DNA of 64,000 nucleotides from Acidobacteriota bacterium (GTDB lineage Bacteria; Acidobacteriota; Blastocatellia; Pyrinomonadales; Pyrinomonadaceae), in contig QHXI01000053.1 of the NCBI GenBank assembly GCA_003222895.1, forward strand, positions 1 through 64,000, read 5' to 3'. The translations under genes and the position numbers were made by a program. The notes below the pieces were generated by a model, which did not search any database, had not been told where the DNA came from, and saw only the letters and a program-made list of their open reading frames with translations. Below, one piece after another: positions 48,217 through 56,971 of the stretch (positions are counted from its first letter, which is position 1; every line of letters starts with the position of its first letter).

Positions 48217-48480
48217 TCACGTCACCCTTAGTGAGCAAGCCCGTTCAGTAGCGCCGCAAATTATACACCCCTTCCAGAACTTTCCACTTAATCTCGGAAG
48301 TACAGACTGAAAAGAACTCTCGCTGTCGGTTAGAGGTTCTGAGAACAATTCCCGCGTTAGTGAGTGGAAGGAAAATACCCTGCCGGATGAGACGGCAACG
48401 AAGAGGCTGATTCTGTCGCTGATTCTCGCGTTAGTAAGTGAGGACAGCAAGGCGCTGGCGGGGGAACAAAGGAGGCTCAC

Positions 48481-50385
48481 ATGAAGAACTCGCGAAACAT
48501 CAGACAACATCTTTCAAGGTTAACACTGGCGGCAATTGTCGTTTTGACGACAGCCGTTACGCCGGTCCTCTATTCCGTTGCACAGGCTCAATCCACATCG
48601 AATCCAAGTTGGAGCTACACGGGCAATCTCAATGGGGCTCGCTATGATCACTCAGCCACGCTTCTGTCTGACGGCAGAGTCCTGGTGGCGGGAGGATGGG
48701 GTCACGGTTACCTTGGCGTCGAGAGCGGTGCGGAAATCTATGACCCCGCCAGCGGCACTTGGAGCACGACTGGGAGCCTCAATGCCCCTCGCTTCGGTCA
48801 TACCGCGATGCTGTTACCTAACTCTCAGGTACTGGTAGTAGGTGGTCTCACCGCTAACAGCAAGGGCCTGGCCGCGAGCAGAACCGCGGAACTGTATGAT
48901 CCAATGACGGGCAGATGGCGCGCCAGCAGGAGTCTCAGCAGTGTCCGTGTCGGTCCGGCGATATTGCTCCCGAATGGCAAGGTGCTGGCGGTGGAAATTG
49001 CTGATCGCTCCAATGAGGTCCTTGGCGCGGAGCTATTCGATCCGGCTACGGAGACGTGGAACAGCACCGGCGCCCCCACAATTTTTGGCTCTCTGACGCT
49101 ACTGCCCAATGGCATGGTCCTGATAGCAGGATTTTCTGGTGCGGAATTGTACGACCCATCTACCGAGACTTGGAGGCCCGTCGGCTCTCTCCACGGCGCT
49201 GCCGGTTCTCTAATCCTCTTATCGAACGGTAAAGTGCTGACCGTGGCCTTCGATGGTTCTGGTCCCGCCGCTCAGCTATACAATCCATCCACGGAAACTT
49301 GGAATAGCACCGGCGCTCCCAGCTTCGCCCCTCAATCGACAACGCTGCTGCTCAACGGCAAGGTATTGGCCCTGGGGTACTACGAAATTATTGACTCCCA
49401 AACCGGTGTTCCGAATAGCGCAGAGATTTATGATCCAGTCACCGGACAGTGGAGTCCCACCGCAAAACTCAACGCGGCGCGCATGGGCTATACAGTTACG
49501 CCTTTGTCCGGCGGTAGAGTCATGGTGGCGGGAGGCATCTACGGAGATTTCGATAGTTTTTCCACCACTCTCAACAGCGCGGAGCTTTACAATCCGGGTG
49601 GTGGCAATCCGATCCTCAATCAAATCGATGACGCGCAGTTCATGGTCCGTCAGCAATATCGCGATTTCCTTAGTCGCGAACCTGACGCGAACGGCCTGTC
49701 CTTCTGGACTAATGAGATTGATGTCTGCGGCAGTGACGCGCAATGTATAGAGGTTAAGCGCATCAACGTGTCTGCTGCTTTCTATCTCTCAATTGAGTTT
49801 CAGCAAACCGGCTATCTCGCCTATCGCACTTACAAAGCGGCTTACGGAAATCTGCCCGACGCGCCGGTGCCGATTAGATTCAATGAGTTTCTGCCCGACA
49901 CTCAGGAGATTGGTCACGATGTAATAGTCAATCAGGCCGGCTGGGAGCAGGTGCTGGAAAACAACAAACAAGCCTTTGCGACTGAGTTCGTGCAACGGGC
50001 TCGTTTCACTGGGGCGTTTCCCGCCACGATGACCGAACCGGATTTTGTCGACAAGCTGAATAACAACGCCGGCAACCCGCTGTCACAGACGGAGCGCGAT
50101 CAACTGGTAAGTGATCTGACGGCAGATGCGAAGACGCGCGCCGACGTATTGCGTGCAATCGCTGAGAATCAGAACCTGGTTAACGCAGAGTTCAACCGCG
50201 CGTTTGTCTTGATGCAGTACTTTGGGTACTTGCGGCGTGATCCGAATAGCGGGCCCGATGCGGACTTTTCGGGTTACAACTTTTGGCTGAATAAGCTCGA
50301 CGCTTTCAATGGCAATTTCATTGATGCCGAGATGGTTAAGGCCTTCATCAGCTCTGCCGAATACAGACAACGGTTCGGCCAGTGA
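48481..50385 (+). CDS. Secreted kelch-repeat protein with DUF4214 domain
   Basis: 634 residues with AAGGAGG upstream and a signal peptide (LAAIVVLTTAVTPVLYSVAQA). Residues about 40-375 contain kelch units of the pattern ARxxHxxxLLxDGRVLVxGG and AEIYDPxTGxWSxTG, forming a propeller. From about 385 follow two or more DUF4214-type segments (FMVRQQYRDFLSREPDANGLSFW and YFGYLRRDPNSGPDADFSGYNFWL). DUF4214 is common in large extracellular bacterial proteins. It is followed by a good terminator. Confidence 0.85.
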   Translation: MKNSRNIRQHLSRLTLAAIVVLTTAVTPVLYSVAQAQSTSNPSWSYTGNLNGARYDHSATLLSDGRVLVAGGWGHGYLGVESGAEIYDPASGTWSTTGSLNAPRFGHTAMLLPNSQVLVVGGLTANSKGLAASRTAELYDPMTGRWRASRSLSSVRVGPAILLPNGKVLAVEIADRSNEVLGAELFDPATETWNSTGAPTIFGSLTLLPNGMVLIAGFSGAELYDPSTETWRPVGSLHGAAGSLILLSNGKVLTVAFDGSGPAAQLYNPSTETWNSTGAPSFAPQSTTLLLNGKVLALGYYEIIDSQTGVPNSAEIYDPVTGQWSPTAKLNAARMGYTVTPLSGGRVMVAGGIYGDFDSFSTTLNSAELYNPGGGNPILNQIDDAQFMVRQQYRDFLSREPDANGLSFWTNEIDVCGSDAQCIEVKRINVSAAFYLSIEFQQTGYLAYRTYKAAYGNLPDAPVPIRFNEFLPDTQEIGHDVIVNQAGWEQVLENNKQAFATEFVQRARFTGAFPATMTEPDFVDKLNNNAGNPLSQTERDQLVSDLTADAKTRADVLRAIAENQNLVNAEFNRAFVLMQYFGYLRRDPNSGPDADFSGYNFWLNKLDAFNGNFIDAEMVKAFISSAEYRQRFGQ

Positions 50386-50447
50386 GCAGACGACGGGGAA
50401 GCAAATAGCCATTGCCGGCAACTCTGGCCTGCCTTCCGCAAACAGCG

Positions 50448-50477
50448 GGGAGCGACATCGCTCGCTCCCTTTTTTTC
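50448..50477 (+). terminator. Rho-independent terminator after the kelch gene
   Basis: GGGAGCG-acatcgct-CGCTCCC stem (50448-50469) directly followed by a run of seven or eight T. Confidence 0.8.
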
Positions 50478-50619
50478 ACCACTTATCAGTTCGAGGCTGC
50501 AACAGGGTACACGTGGCCGCACCTGCAATTACTTCTTGGAGTCTCGCTCAGGACTATCTGAAAAGATCAATAGTCTAGTCAAGAAGTGGTCAACTCTTTT
50601 TCTGCAATCCCGTAAACAA

Positions 50620-50768
50620 AAGTAAAGGAAGCGGTTGAGATTCCGCTTCCCATTTCGATGCACACCGGACAGATCATTTTGATGACCAAGATGCTCACGC
50701 AAGAGAATCTTTCGTTCTATGAATTCATCGATTCAAAGGCCGTGATGCGATGGAAGACCGCCGAATAG
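50620..50768 (+). pseudogene. Second hairpin-plus-DinB C-terminal fragment
   Basis: AGTAAAGGAAGCGG ... CCGCTTCC (stem 50627-50650) is joined to CATTTCGATGCACACC and the peptide MHTGQIILMTKMLTQENLSF (from 50658), which continues YEFIDSKAVMRWK to the stop at 50768. The hairpin and joint are nearly identical to 41043-41080, yet the DinB parts differ and come from different paralogues. The rest of the gap 50386-50873 holds only the terminator above and no supported gene. Confidence 0.65.
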
Positions 50769-50873
50769 GGTCGGCCTTCGTCCGCGATTTCTGATGCCAG
50801 CCTTGTCTGCACAAACCGAGTCTGTGTTACATTACGAACCGCAATAACTTCAAGACCTTGGAGGTCTCTTTGG

Positions 50874-51152
50874 ATGACTTATATCGTCGCTGAGCCATGC
50901 GTCAATTGCCGATACACTGATTGTGCGATTCCATGTCCGGTTGAAGCTTTTCATCTTGACGATGACATGCTGGTGATTAATCCCGAGACTTGCATAGACT
51001 GCGATGCTTGCGTCCCTGAGTGCCCGGTCGAGGCAGTCTTCGCTGAAGACAAATTACCGCCCGAGTGGTCGAATTACACGCAGATGAACGCAGACAGAGC
51101 ACTGAGCGGACTGCCTACGATTAATGTTCGGCTGGATCCTTTGTGTCAATAA
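50874..51152 (+). CDS. fdxA: 7Fe-type ferredoxin
   Basis: 92 residues. The N-terminal cluster ligands CVNCRYTDCAIPCPV and the second set CIDCDACVPECPVEAVF match the [3Fe-4S][4Fe-4S] ferredoxins of the FdxA type, with the extended C-terminal tail. It acts as a soluble electron carrier in the cytoplasm. GGAGG precedes the ATG by about ten bases. It is a single-gene unit with a hairpin downstream. Confidence 0.88.
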   Translation: MTYIVAEPCVNCRYTDCAIPCPVEAFHLDDDMLVINPETCIDCDACVPECPVEAVFAEDKLPPEWSNYTQMNADRALSGLPTINVRLDPLCQ

Positions 51153-51181
51153 CTACCGGTTTTCCAAACAACTATCTGAGA

Positions 51182-51222
51182 AAGGCGCGTCGCCGCGGCA
51201 ACCGAACCGGCCGACGCGCCTT
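51182..51222. terminator. Terminator-like hairpin after the ferredoxin gene
   Basis: AAGGCGCGTCG (51182-51192) pairs perfectly with CGACGCGCCTT (51212-51222) around a 19-base loop, then CTCAGTTTTA follows. A reasonable but imperfect terminator as the T-run is short. Confidence 0.55.
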
Positions 51223-51267
51223 CTCAGTTTTATCGGAATGAGGCTTGCTGTCTAAAAGTTAGAACCG

Positions 51268-51573
51268 ATGAAGAAAAGTACTAGTCGCCTGTTGGGTGGA
51301 GCGGCGTTGGCTGCTGCAGCTGCCGGCGCGATCGGAGCAATCGTGATGAACAGAAACGGCAAGCCAAAGCGTAAGCGGCGCCGCGAGAGGCGAGACGCGC
51401 CAGATGTATGGGCGAGGCCAGGAATGACGGTAACTTTTCGGGCTGAATTGATGCCGGGGCGCGAGCCTTCCGAGCGAACATTTCAAGTCACCAGCTTGCT
51501 GCCAAGCGGTCGCGTTTTGCTGGCAGGCGTTACCGGTGAACATGCGCAGAAAGAGTTCGAACCGCAGCGATGA
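51268..51573 (+). CDS. Small membrane-anchored basic protein
   Basis: 101 residues. An Ala/Gly-rich hydrophobic segment (LLGGAALAAAAAGAIGAIVM) is followed by a strongly basic stretch (KPKRKRRRERRD) and a C-terminal strand-rich part (GMTVTFRAELMPG, RTFQVTSLLPSGRVLLAG). The positive stretch suggests the C-terminal part lies in the cytoplasm. No known family. Confidence 0.5.
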   Translation: MKKSTSRLLGGAALAAAAAGAIGAIVMNRNGKPKRKRRRERRDAPDVWARPGMTVTFRAELMPGREPSERTFQVTSLLPSGRVLLAGVTGEHAQKEFEPQR

Positions 51574-51590
51574 ATTGCCAGACAAGCTGC

Positions 51591-52367
51591 TCACCATTCA
51601 TAGATCCGGCCCGTTTCCATCACACTAAGATTATCGATTTGAAGTTGGCTTAGTTCCTGGGCGACTTTTTCGCGAAAGGCCGGCTTGAGGTGCACCGCGA
51701 GAATATCCATGCCGTTGTGATTCAATTTTGTGAGTTCACTGCGCAGCATCGACGGCGTCAAGTGTTTCGAAGCGTGGGCCAGCTTCTGCATTGAATCGGG
51801 AAACGACGCTTCAATGAACAAGGCATGCAGCTGCTGAGCGCGGTTAACGACCTTCCAAAACTCTTCAGTCTCAGCAGTGTCGGAACTGAAGGCAACGGTA
51901 GTCTTTCCATCCGAAATCACCAGACCAACTGTCGGCACAATGTGGTTCACCGTGATTGCCGTGACGTTGAGATGCGCGACGCGAAATTCCTTGCCCGGCT
52001 CGAAGGGCAGGTACTCCATGACGCTGCCGTGTTCGTTCTTCAGTTCATCGAACTTTGGATAAACCGTGTCATTGAAGACGTCGAGCTTCAGCAGTTCAAT
52101 TACTTTCGCGGTTGCATGAATGCGTACGGGCTGTTCCAACTCGCCGAATAAATCATCGACATAGATCGGCAGACTGGCGATGTGGTCCATGTGAGGATGG
52201 GTCACGATCACGTCGCGGACTGTGCGGCGTTGTGAATCCGTCAACGCAATGCCGATGCTTCCGGCATCCACGGTGACACGATCGTCGATTACAAAGCAGG
52301 TTAAGCGTTGCGCGGCATTGGCGCTTCCGCCTGCATCGAAAGAGCTGGGTAAGAGTTGAATCTGCAA
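51591..52367 (-). CDS. MBL-fold hydrolase, class II cyclic-nucleotide phosphodiesterase-like
   Basis: 258 residues, apparently from a TTG start. The metallo-beta-lactamase motif THPHMDHIASLP supplies the first ligands. VNHIVPTVGLVI, FSSDTAETEEFW and LAVHLKP supply the later ones. The N-terminal GGSANAAQRLTCFVIDDRVTVDAGS resembles class II cyclic-nucleotide phosphodiesterases (PDE-II). RNase Z-type relatives share the fold, so the substrate is uncertain. No ribosome site is evident upstream of the TTG, and the true start is uncertain. Confidence 0.7.
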   Translation of the reverse strand: MQIQLLPSSFDAGGSANAAQRLTCFVIDDRVTVDAGSIGIALTDSQRRTVRDVIVTHPHMDHIASLPIYVDDLFGELEQPVRIHATAKVIELLKLDVFNDTVYPKFDELKNEHGSVMEYLPFEPGKEFRVAHLNVTAITVNHIVPTVGLVISDGKTTVAFSSDTAETEEFWKVVNRAQQLHALFIEASFPDSMQKLAHASKHLTPSMLRSELTKLNHNGMDILAVHLKPAFREKVAQELSQLQIDNLSVMETGRIYEW

Positions 52368-52448
52368 GTATCGGGTGAATGTTGGGTCAGATTCTAACCA
52401 AAGCGAACCAAGTATATGCTATCCCGACGCATGTCGCGAGAAGTTTCC

Positions 52449-53627
52449 TCAAACCTGTTGCGGCGGATTCTTTGTCGGATCAAATCTTCGGCGCAGCTCC
52501 TGTAGCGTGTAAAGATAGGCATTTTCTCGCTCCTGCGCCATTTGTGGATCTCGAGCAAAGCCTCGGGCGACACGACTGCGATGAAAGGCGAGCTCGCTCG
52601 CCATTTGGTTACAACGCATGCGCGTTCGCCATCCCGAAAAGCCTTTGGTCGTCATCGCGTTCCACGACATCCCCATGCGGCCTCGGATTGTGCAGAGCTT
52701 TTCGTATTCCTGCGCGTCGAAAAAGCCGCGCTGGTAATCCGGGTAAAGAAACTGGCGGACGATGCGACCTTCGCGGCGCAACGAAAAGAAGATCACCATC
52801 AACGTGATGATGAAAGTCGGTCCCATAATCAGAAAGTAGCCCGCGAAGAAACCGGCAGCGCCGCCATAAGTCGCGGTCCCGTTCCAGGTCGCGTGCAAGA
52901 AAACGGCGAGCATAAACCCGAGAAACGGCATGACGACTTTGACAAAGCCGTTGTTGGATTGACGCGACCAACCCAATCCGATTCCCGTCATGCTGGTAAA
53001 CAACGGATGGGAAAAAGGCGCGGCCATCCCACGCAAAATGAAAATGAAAGTGAGCGCTCCGGCGCCCCCTTGAACGGCCCGACCGTAATACAAAATATTT
53101 TCGGTCATCGCGAAGCCCAGGCCGACCATTCCCGCGTAGACGATGCCGTCGACGATGCCATCGAACTCATCTTTCTTCCATAAGAAGAGCACCAACAGAA
53201 TGAAAGCTTTCGATCCTTCTTCGACGATTGGCGCAGAGATTACGGCTCCAAAATTCTCGCCAATCTGAGCACTGTTGGTCGCCGCCGCAACGATGGCGCC
53301 ATTAATCGTGTTCAGAATGATCGCGATGAAAACTGCGACGAGCGCGCCCCAAAAGAACGCAGTTGCCAACATCCAAAGCGGTTCCGACTCGTATCGATCG
53401 ATCCACAACAGCAGCATGATGTAGATCGGAACCGGCAGCGTCGCACAGATGAATCCGATAATCAGTTGCACGAGGCCAGTCTCTGAGCCGATGAGCAGCA
53501 ACACGATCATTCCGAGTAGCGCCGCAACCATAATGGCGAACACGGCAAGAATGATCTTCAACACGTTTTGATGGCCCGAGCGCACCATCTGATAACCGCT
53601 TGGACCAGGAACAAATTGGCTATGCAT
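52449..53627 (-). CDS. PrsW-family intramembrane metalloprotease
   Basis: 392 residues with at least eight hydrophobic segments. PrsW motifs: APIVEEGSKAFILL (EExxK), DGIVYAGMVGLGFAMTENILYY and AAPFSHPLFTSMTGIGLG with a later HATWNG. PrsW cleaves anti-sigma or other membrane proteins in other bacteria; the substrate here is unknown. The C-terminal 100 residues are cytoplasmic and Arg-rich. Confidence 0.85.
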   Translation of the reverse strand: MHSQFVPGPSGYQMVRSGHQNVLKIILAVFAIMVAALLGMIVLLLIGSETGLVQLIIGFICATLPVPIYIMLLLWIDRYESEPLWMLATAFFWGALVAVFIAIILNTINGAIVAAATNSAQIGENFGAVISAPIVEEGSKAFILLVLFLWKKDEFDGIVDGIVYAGMVGLGFAMTENILYYGRAVQGGAGALTFIFILRGMAAPFSHPLFTSMTGIGLGWSRQSNNGFVKVVMPFLGFMLAVFLHATWNGTATYGGAAGFFAGYFLIMGPTFIITLMVIFFSLRREGRIVRQFLYPDYQRGFFDAQEYEKLCTIRGRMGMSWNAMTTKGFSGWRTRMRCNQMASELAFHRSRVARGFARDPQMAQERENAYLYTLQELRRRFDPTKNPPQQV

Positions 53628-53974
53628 AAATAAATGAAGAGTTTGGTTCGACCCGCGCAGTATATCCTACAAAATTCAAACCTCGCCAGATGTTTTCCAT
53701 GTTCAGCAAGCCCTAAGATTGATACCTCCGACGCCACGTCGTAGCGAGTTGAGCCGGTCGGGCACCTGCAACAATTGTGCAAAAATGCTGGCGATACGAC
53801 ACCAAAAAATGTTGCATTCGTCTTGGGTTGGGTTTATGCTACGCACGATTCAACGGGACTTCAATAGGAATAGCCAATCAAAAAATCTCTCTGCGTGCAC
53901 GGTAGGCACACTAAGAATGTATTGCCCATCAAGGCTTCAGGCAATAAGCTAAGATTTAGAACAAAAGGTGACCG
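53628..53974. other. Gene-free stretch between PrsW and the small peptide gene
   Basis: 347 bases, AT-richer than the surroundings. I see no gene, RNA or clear promoter. Confidence 0.4.
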
Positions 53975-54232
53975 CTAGAAAGCCGTGAGCACGGTATCGA
54001 TCGCACAGACGAGTATTTCGAACGAGACATCATCGGCCACGTTCGTTGCCACCGCGGTGAACGTTGAACTGCTCGAATCACTGGTCGCGTTTCCGCCATC
54101 ACACGGCGGCGTGCTCGTTTCACCAAGAAGTGGCTGCGCACACGGTGGTGTGCTGGTTTCGCCGGCGAACGTGCTAACTGCAAACATCGATACTAAAGCA
54201 AGGGCGAGCGCTAATTTTTTGATTTGTTTCAT
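53975..54232 (-). CDS. Small secreted peptide precursor with repeated GETSTPPC octamer
   Basis: 85 residues from ATG 54232, with GAGGAG about nine bases upstream; the frame opens further to 54262 without a better site. A clear signal peptide (KKLALALALVSMFAVSTFA) is followed at once by GETSTPPC, a six-residue spacer and a second GETSTPPC. A Ser/Asp/Thr-rich stretch and a hydrophobic end (FEILVCAIDTVLTAF) follow. The two exact octamers at the mature N-terminus could be processed signal units or cross-linking cysteines. It is divergent from the TPR-Fis regulator, 159 bases away. Confidence 0.7.
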   Translation of the reverse strand: MKQIKKLALALALVSMFAVSTFAGETSTPPCAQPLLGETSTPPCDGGNATSDSSSSTFTAVATNVADDVSFEILVCAIDTVLTAF

Positions 54233-54391
54233 GGTTTCTCTCCTCAACGGGATTTCTTGCAAGCTTTTTATGCGCGCGAATAACGAACCAGTCGGCTCGA
54301 AGCTGTGGATGGCGCAATACTCGCGCTTTAATACCAGTCCGTCAGTTGCGACGCAAGGTTTTTATCACTGACTCAGAAAGGTCGTTCTTAG

Positions 54392-56002
54392 ATGAATTTA
54401 ACTGCCCAGCTAAACACCCTTCGGGAAGATTTTCTCAACCTCAGTCCGGTCGAACGAGCCAGACGAGCGTGCGATTTGGCGAAGGAATTAGGGAAAATCG
54501 GCGAATATGAGAAAGCTTACGAAGCGTTACTCGACTTATGGCCGAACCGCAACGAGCCGCCGAAGGTTGACGGTCTGGATGATGCCACCGCGGCGGAAGT
54601 ATTTTTACGCGCTGGCGCTTTATCGAGCGGGCTCGGTAGCGCCGACCAGGCAACCGGAAGCCAGGAAACCGCCAAGGACTTCATCACTCGAAGCATGCAA
54701 CTGTTCGAGAGCATAGACGACAGTCATAAAGCGGCGGAGGCGCAGGCCGATCTTGCTCTTTGTTATTGGCGTGAGGGGTCATACGATGAAGCTCGCATTC
54801 ACCTCGCAAATGCTTTGGGCCGTTTGGGCGACGACGATTCCGATCTGAAAGCAATCATTTTAATTCGTTCGGGAATTGTTGAGGGCTGGGCGCGAAAGCT
54901 GAACGAGGCGATGCGTTTCTATAACGAAGCTGCCCCGCTGGTTGAACGCAGCCAGGATCACTATCTGAAGGGCACGTTTCACGGCGAATATGGGATGGTT
55001 TTCAGAAGATTGGCGACGCCGGAAAATCGGGAAGACTACCTTGATAAGGCTCTGATCGAATATGCCGCTGCGAGTTTCCACTTTGAGCAAGCCGGAAACC
55101 AGCGTTATCTTGCGCGCGTAGAAAACAATCTCGGCTACCTCTACTTTACGATCGAACGTTACCGAGACGCACACACGCACTTAGATCGCGCGCGTGATCT
55201 ATTCCTGCAACTGAAAGACGTTGGAACCGCCGCACAAGTGGACGACACCCGGGCGCGAACCCTTTTGGCTGAAGGCCGTCCGCTGGATGCGGAACGTATT
55301 ATTCGTCAGGCTATCAGAACGCTCGAGCGCGGTGGTGAACAAGCGATACTCGCTGAGGCGCTGACAACTTACGGCGTTGTGTTAGCGCGACTCGGCCGAC
55401 ATGCTCGCTCTAGAGAGTTATTGGATCGCGCGGTTCAGGTTGCGGAGATTACAGGCGATCTTGAGGGTGCCGGGCGTGCGAAGTTGAGCATCATCGAGGA
55501 ACTTACGTCACAAACCTCGGCGCCTGAACTGGTGAATGATTACGAGACGGCCGCCGAGTTTCTGAAAGATTCTGAAGATCCCGCAACGACGAAACGTCTG
55601 ATCAGATGCGCGCTAAGGGTGATTGAAACGCTGATGCATTCTGCGGAAGCAGAACCGGAAATTGAATCCGCTTCGTGGGATGGCTTTTCGTTCAAGAAGG
55701 AAGTTTTGAAGATAGAAAAGGCTCTGATCGAGCGAGCGTTGAGAGATGCTGGCGGCTCAGTTACCCGTGCGTCGCGTCTGCTTGGATTTAGACATCATCA
55801 AAGCCTAATCGCTTTGATTAACAGCCGGCATCGAGATTTGCTCGGAACGCGTTCAGCAGTTCGAAAGCGGCGGCGTCATCTTTTCTCGAAGCCACGGCGA
55901 ATCAAGAAGAAGGAAACGACGCAACCATCTGACGCGCTCGATGCTAATGGTAACGGTGACAGTAACGCCGGCGATCTGCTCGCGAGCGAATCAGTCGGCT
56001 AA
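54392..56002 (+). CDS. TPR regulator with C-terminal Fis-type helix-turn-helix
   Basis: 536 residues. Residues about 1-390 are TPR-like helix pairs (for example YEKAYEALLDLWP, DNLGYLYFTIERYRDAHTHLDRARDLFLQLKD with N for D at start, and ALTTYGVVLARLGRHARSRELLDRAVQVAE). Residues about 425-470 form a Fis-type DNA-binding helix-turn-helix: KIEKALIERALRDAGGSVTR then ASRLLGFRHHQSLIALI. A very basic tail follows. A TPR sensor with a DNA-binding domain next to a secreted peptide resembles the logic of RRNPP quorum sensors, though here the HTH is C-terminal and of a different class. GAAAGG lies upstream of ATG 54392. Confidence 0.8.
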   Translation: MNLTAQLNTLREDFLNLSPVERARRACDLAKELGKIGEYEKAYEALLDLWPNRNEPPKVDGLDDATAAEVFLRAGALSSGLGSADQATGSQETAKDFITRSMQLFESIDDSHKAAEAQADLALCYWREGSYDEARIHLANALGRLGDDDSDLKAIILIRSGIVEGWARKLNEAMRFYNEAAPLVERSQDHYLKGTFHGEYGMVFRRLATPENREDYLDKALIEYAAASFHFEQAGNQRYLARVENNLGYLYFTIERYRDAHTHLDRARDLFLQLKDVGTAAQVDDTRARTLLAEGRPLDAERIIRQAIRTLERGGEQAILAEALTTYGVVLARLGRHARSRELLDRAVQVAEITGDLEGAGRAKLSIIEELTSQTSAPELVNDYETAAEFLKDSEDPATTKRLIRCALRVIETLMHSAEAEPEIESASWDGFSFKKEVLKIEKALIERALRDAGGSVTRASRLLGFRHHQSLIALINSRHRDLLGTRSAVRKRRRHLFSKPRRIKKKETTQPSDALDANGNGDSNAGDLLASESVG

Positions 56003-56024
56003 TGGCAAATACTAGACAGCCTCG

Positions 56025-56789
56025 TCACCGAGCGCAAGTTAATGCTCGCCCGCCGTCGATCTGATAAGTAGCGCCGGTGATCCACGACGCGCTTTCAGAT
56101 GCCAGATAAAAAATTAGATCGGCAATCTCGCTCGGCTGTCCCACGCGGCCGAGCGGATGCGTGGTCTTGGACCGCTCGAGAAACTTCTCGTAATCCGCTT
56201 CGCTCATGCCACCTCGTTTGTGGATCTCAGTCACGACCACGCCAGGATTCACAGCGTTGACACGAACACCCTTTGGTGCCAGCTCAAGTGCTGAGCAGCG
56301 CGTCAGTTGATCCAATCCCGCCTTTGAAACGCAGTATGCCAACACTCCGGGAAAGGATCTCAAGCCTGTAACACTTGAGACGTTAACGATATTTCCTCGA
56401 GATATTGCCAGATGTGGCGCCGCAAGTTGCATCAGACGAAACACCGAACGTAGGTTGACGTTCATCATCGCGTCCCAGGCGGCCAGCGAGGTGTCCTCAA
56501 CCGTTCCGGTTGAAATGTGGCCAGCTGCGTTTACGAGTACGTCAAGCCGCCCGGCGGTCGCGATCGCTTCGTCGAAGGCAGGTGTAATCTGGTCGTCGGC
56601 AGTGACATCGACTTCAAGTGTTGCCGCATTTCCCCCGACGGCGTTGATTTCGTTTTCGACATCAGCCAGCGCTGATCTATGCCGTCCGATACAAATAATT
56701 TTCGTCGATGCTTGTGCAAATCGCCTGGCGGCGGCACGACCTATTCCCGAGGTTGCTCCAGTAATCATGATTACTCTTCCGTCATTCAT
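56025..56789 (-). CDS. Short-chain dehydrogenase/reductase (SDR)
   Basis: 254 residues from ATG 56789, chosen for GGAG seven bases upstream; two upstream in-frame ATGs are less likely. Classical SDR motifs: TGATSGIGRAAA (cofactor loop), NAAGH, INVSSVTG (catalytic Ser) and YCVSKAG (Tyr-x3-Lys), then NPGVVVTE. It ends in ASWITGATYQIDGGRAL. It should be an NAD(P)-dependent oxidoreductase of unknown substrate. The upstream 180 bases to the next gene are divergent. Confidence 0.88.
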   Translation of the reverse strand: MNDGRVIMITGATSGIGRAAARRFAQASTKIICIGRHRSALADVENEINAVGGNAATLEVDVTADDQITPAFDEAIATAGRLDVLVNAAGHISTGTVEDTSLAAWDAMMNVNLRSVFRLMQLAAPHLAISRGNIVNVSSVTGLRSFPGVLAYCVSKAGLDQLTRCSALELAPKGVRVNAVNPGVVVTEIHKRGGMSEADYEKFLERSKTTHPLGRVGQPSEIADLIFYLASESASWITGATYQIDGGRALTCAR

Positions 56790-56971
56790 CTCTTTTCTCC
56801 TCATCATTGCGCGCGGATCGAGCTGGCGGTGCGGCCTGCCATGTTGACATATGCGCGTCCAAATTGACTATAATTTCCGCGTTTTCATAAATCGAGTTCG
56901 CACCGTTACATACCTGCGGTTCGGCTCAGACTAATTTCCTCCGACAGAAAAACAGTACTCAATAACTTAAC

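Noticed and set aside
51591-52367. Functional link between the cyclic-nucleotide phosphodiesterase-like MBL protein and the TssG CNBD
   Set aside because: They are 27 kb apart, the MBL substrate is uncertain and the CNBD lacks the canonical Arg; no evidence beyond co-residence.
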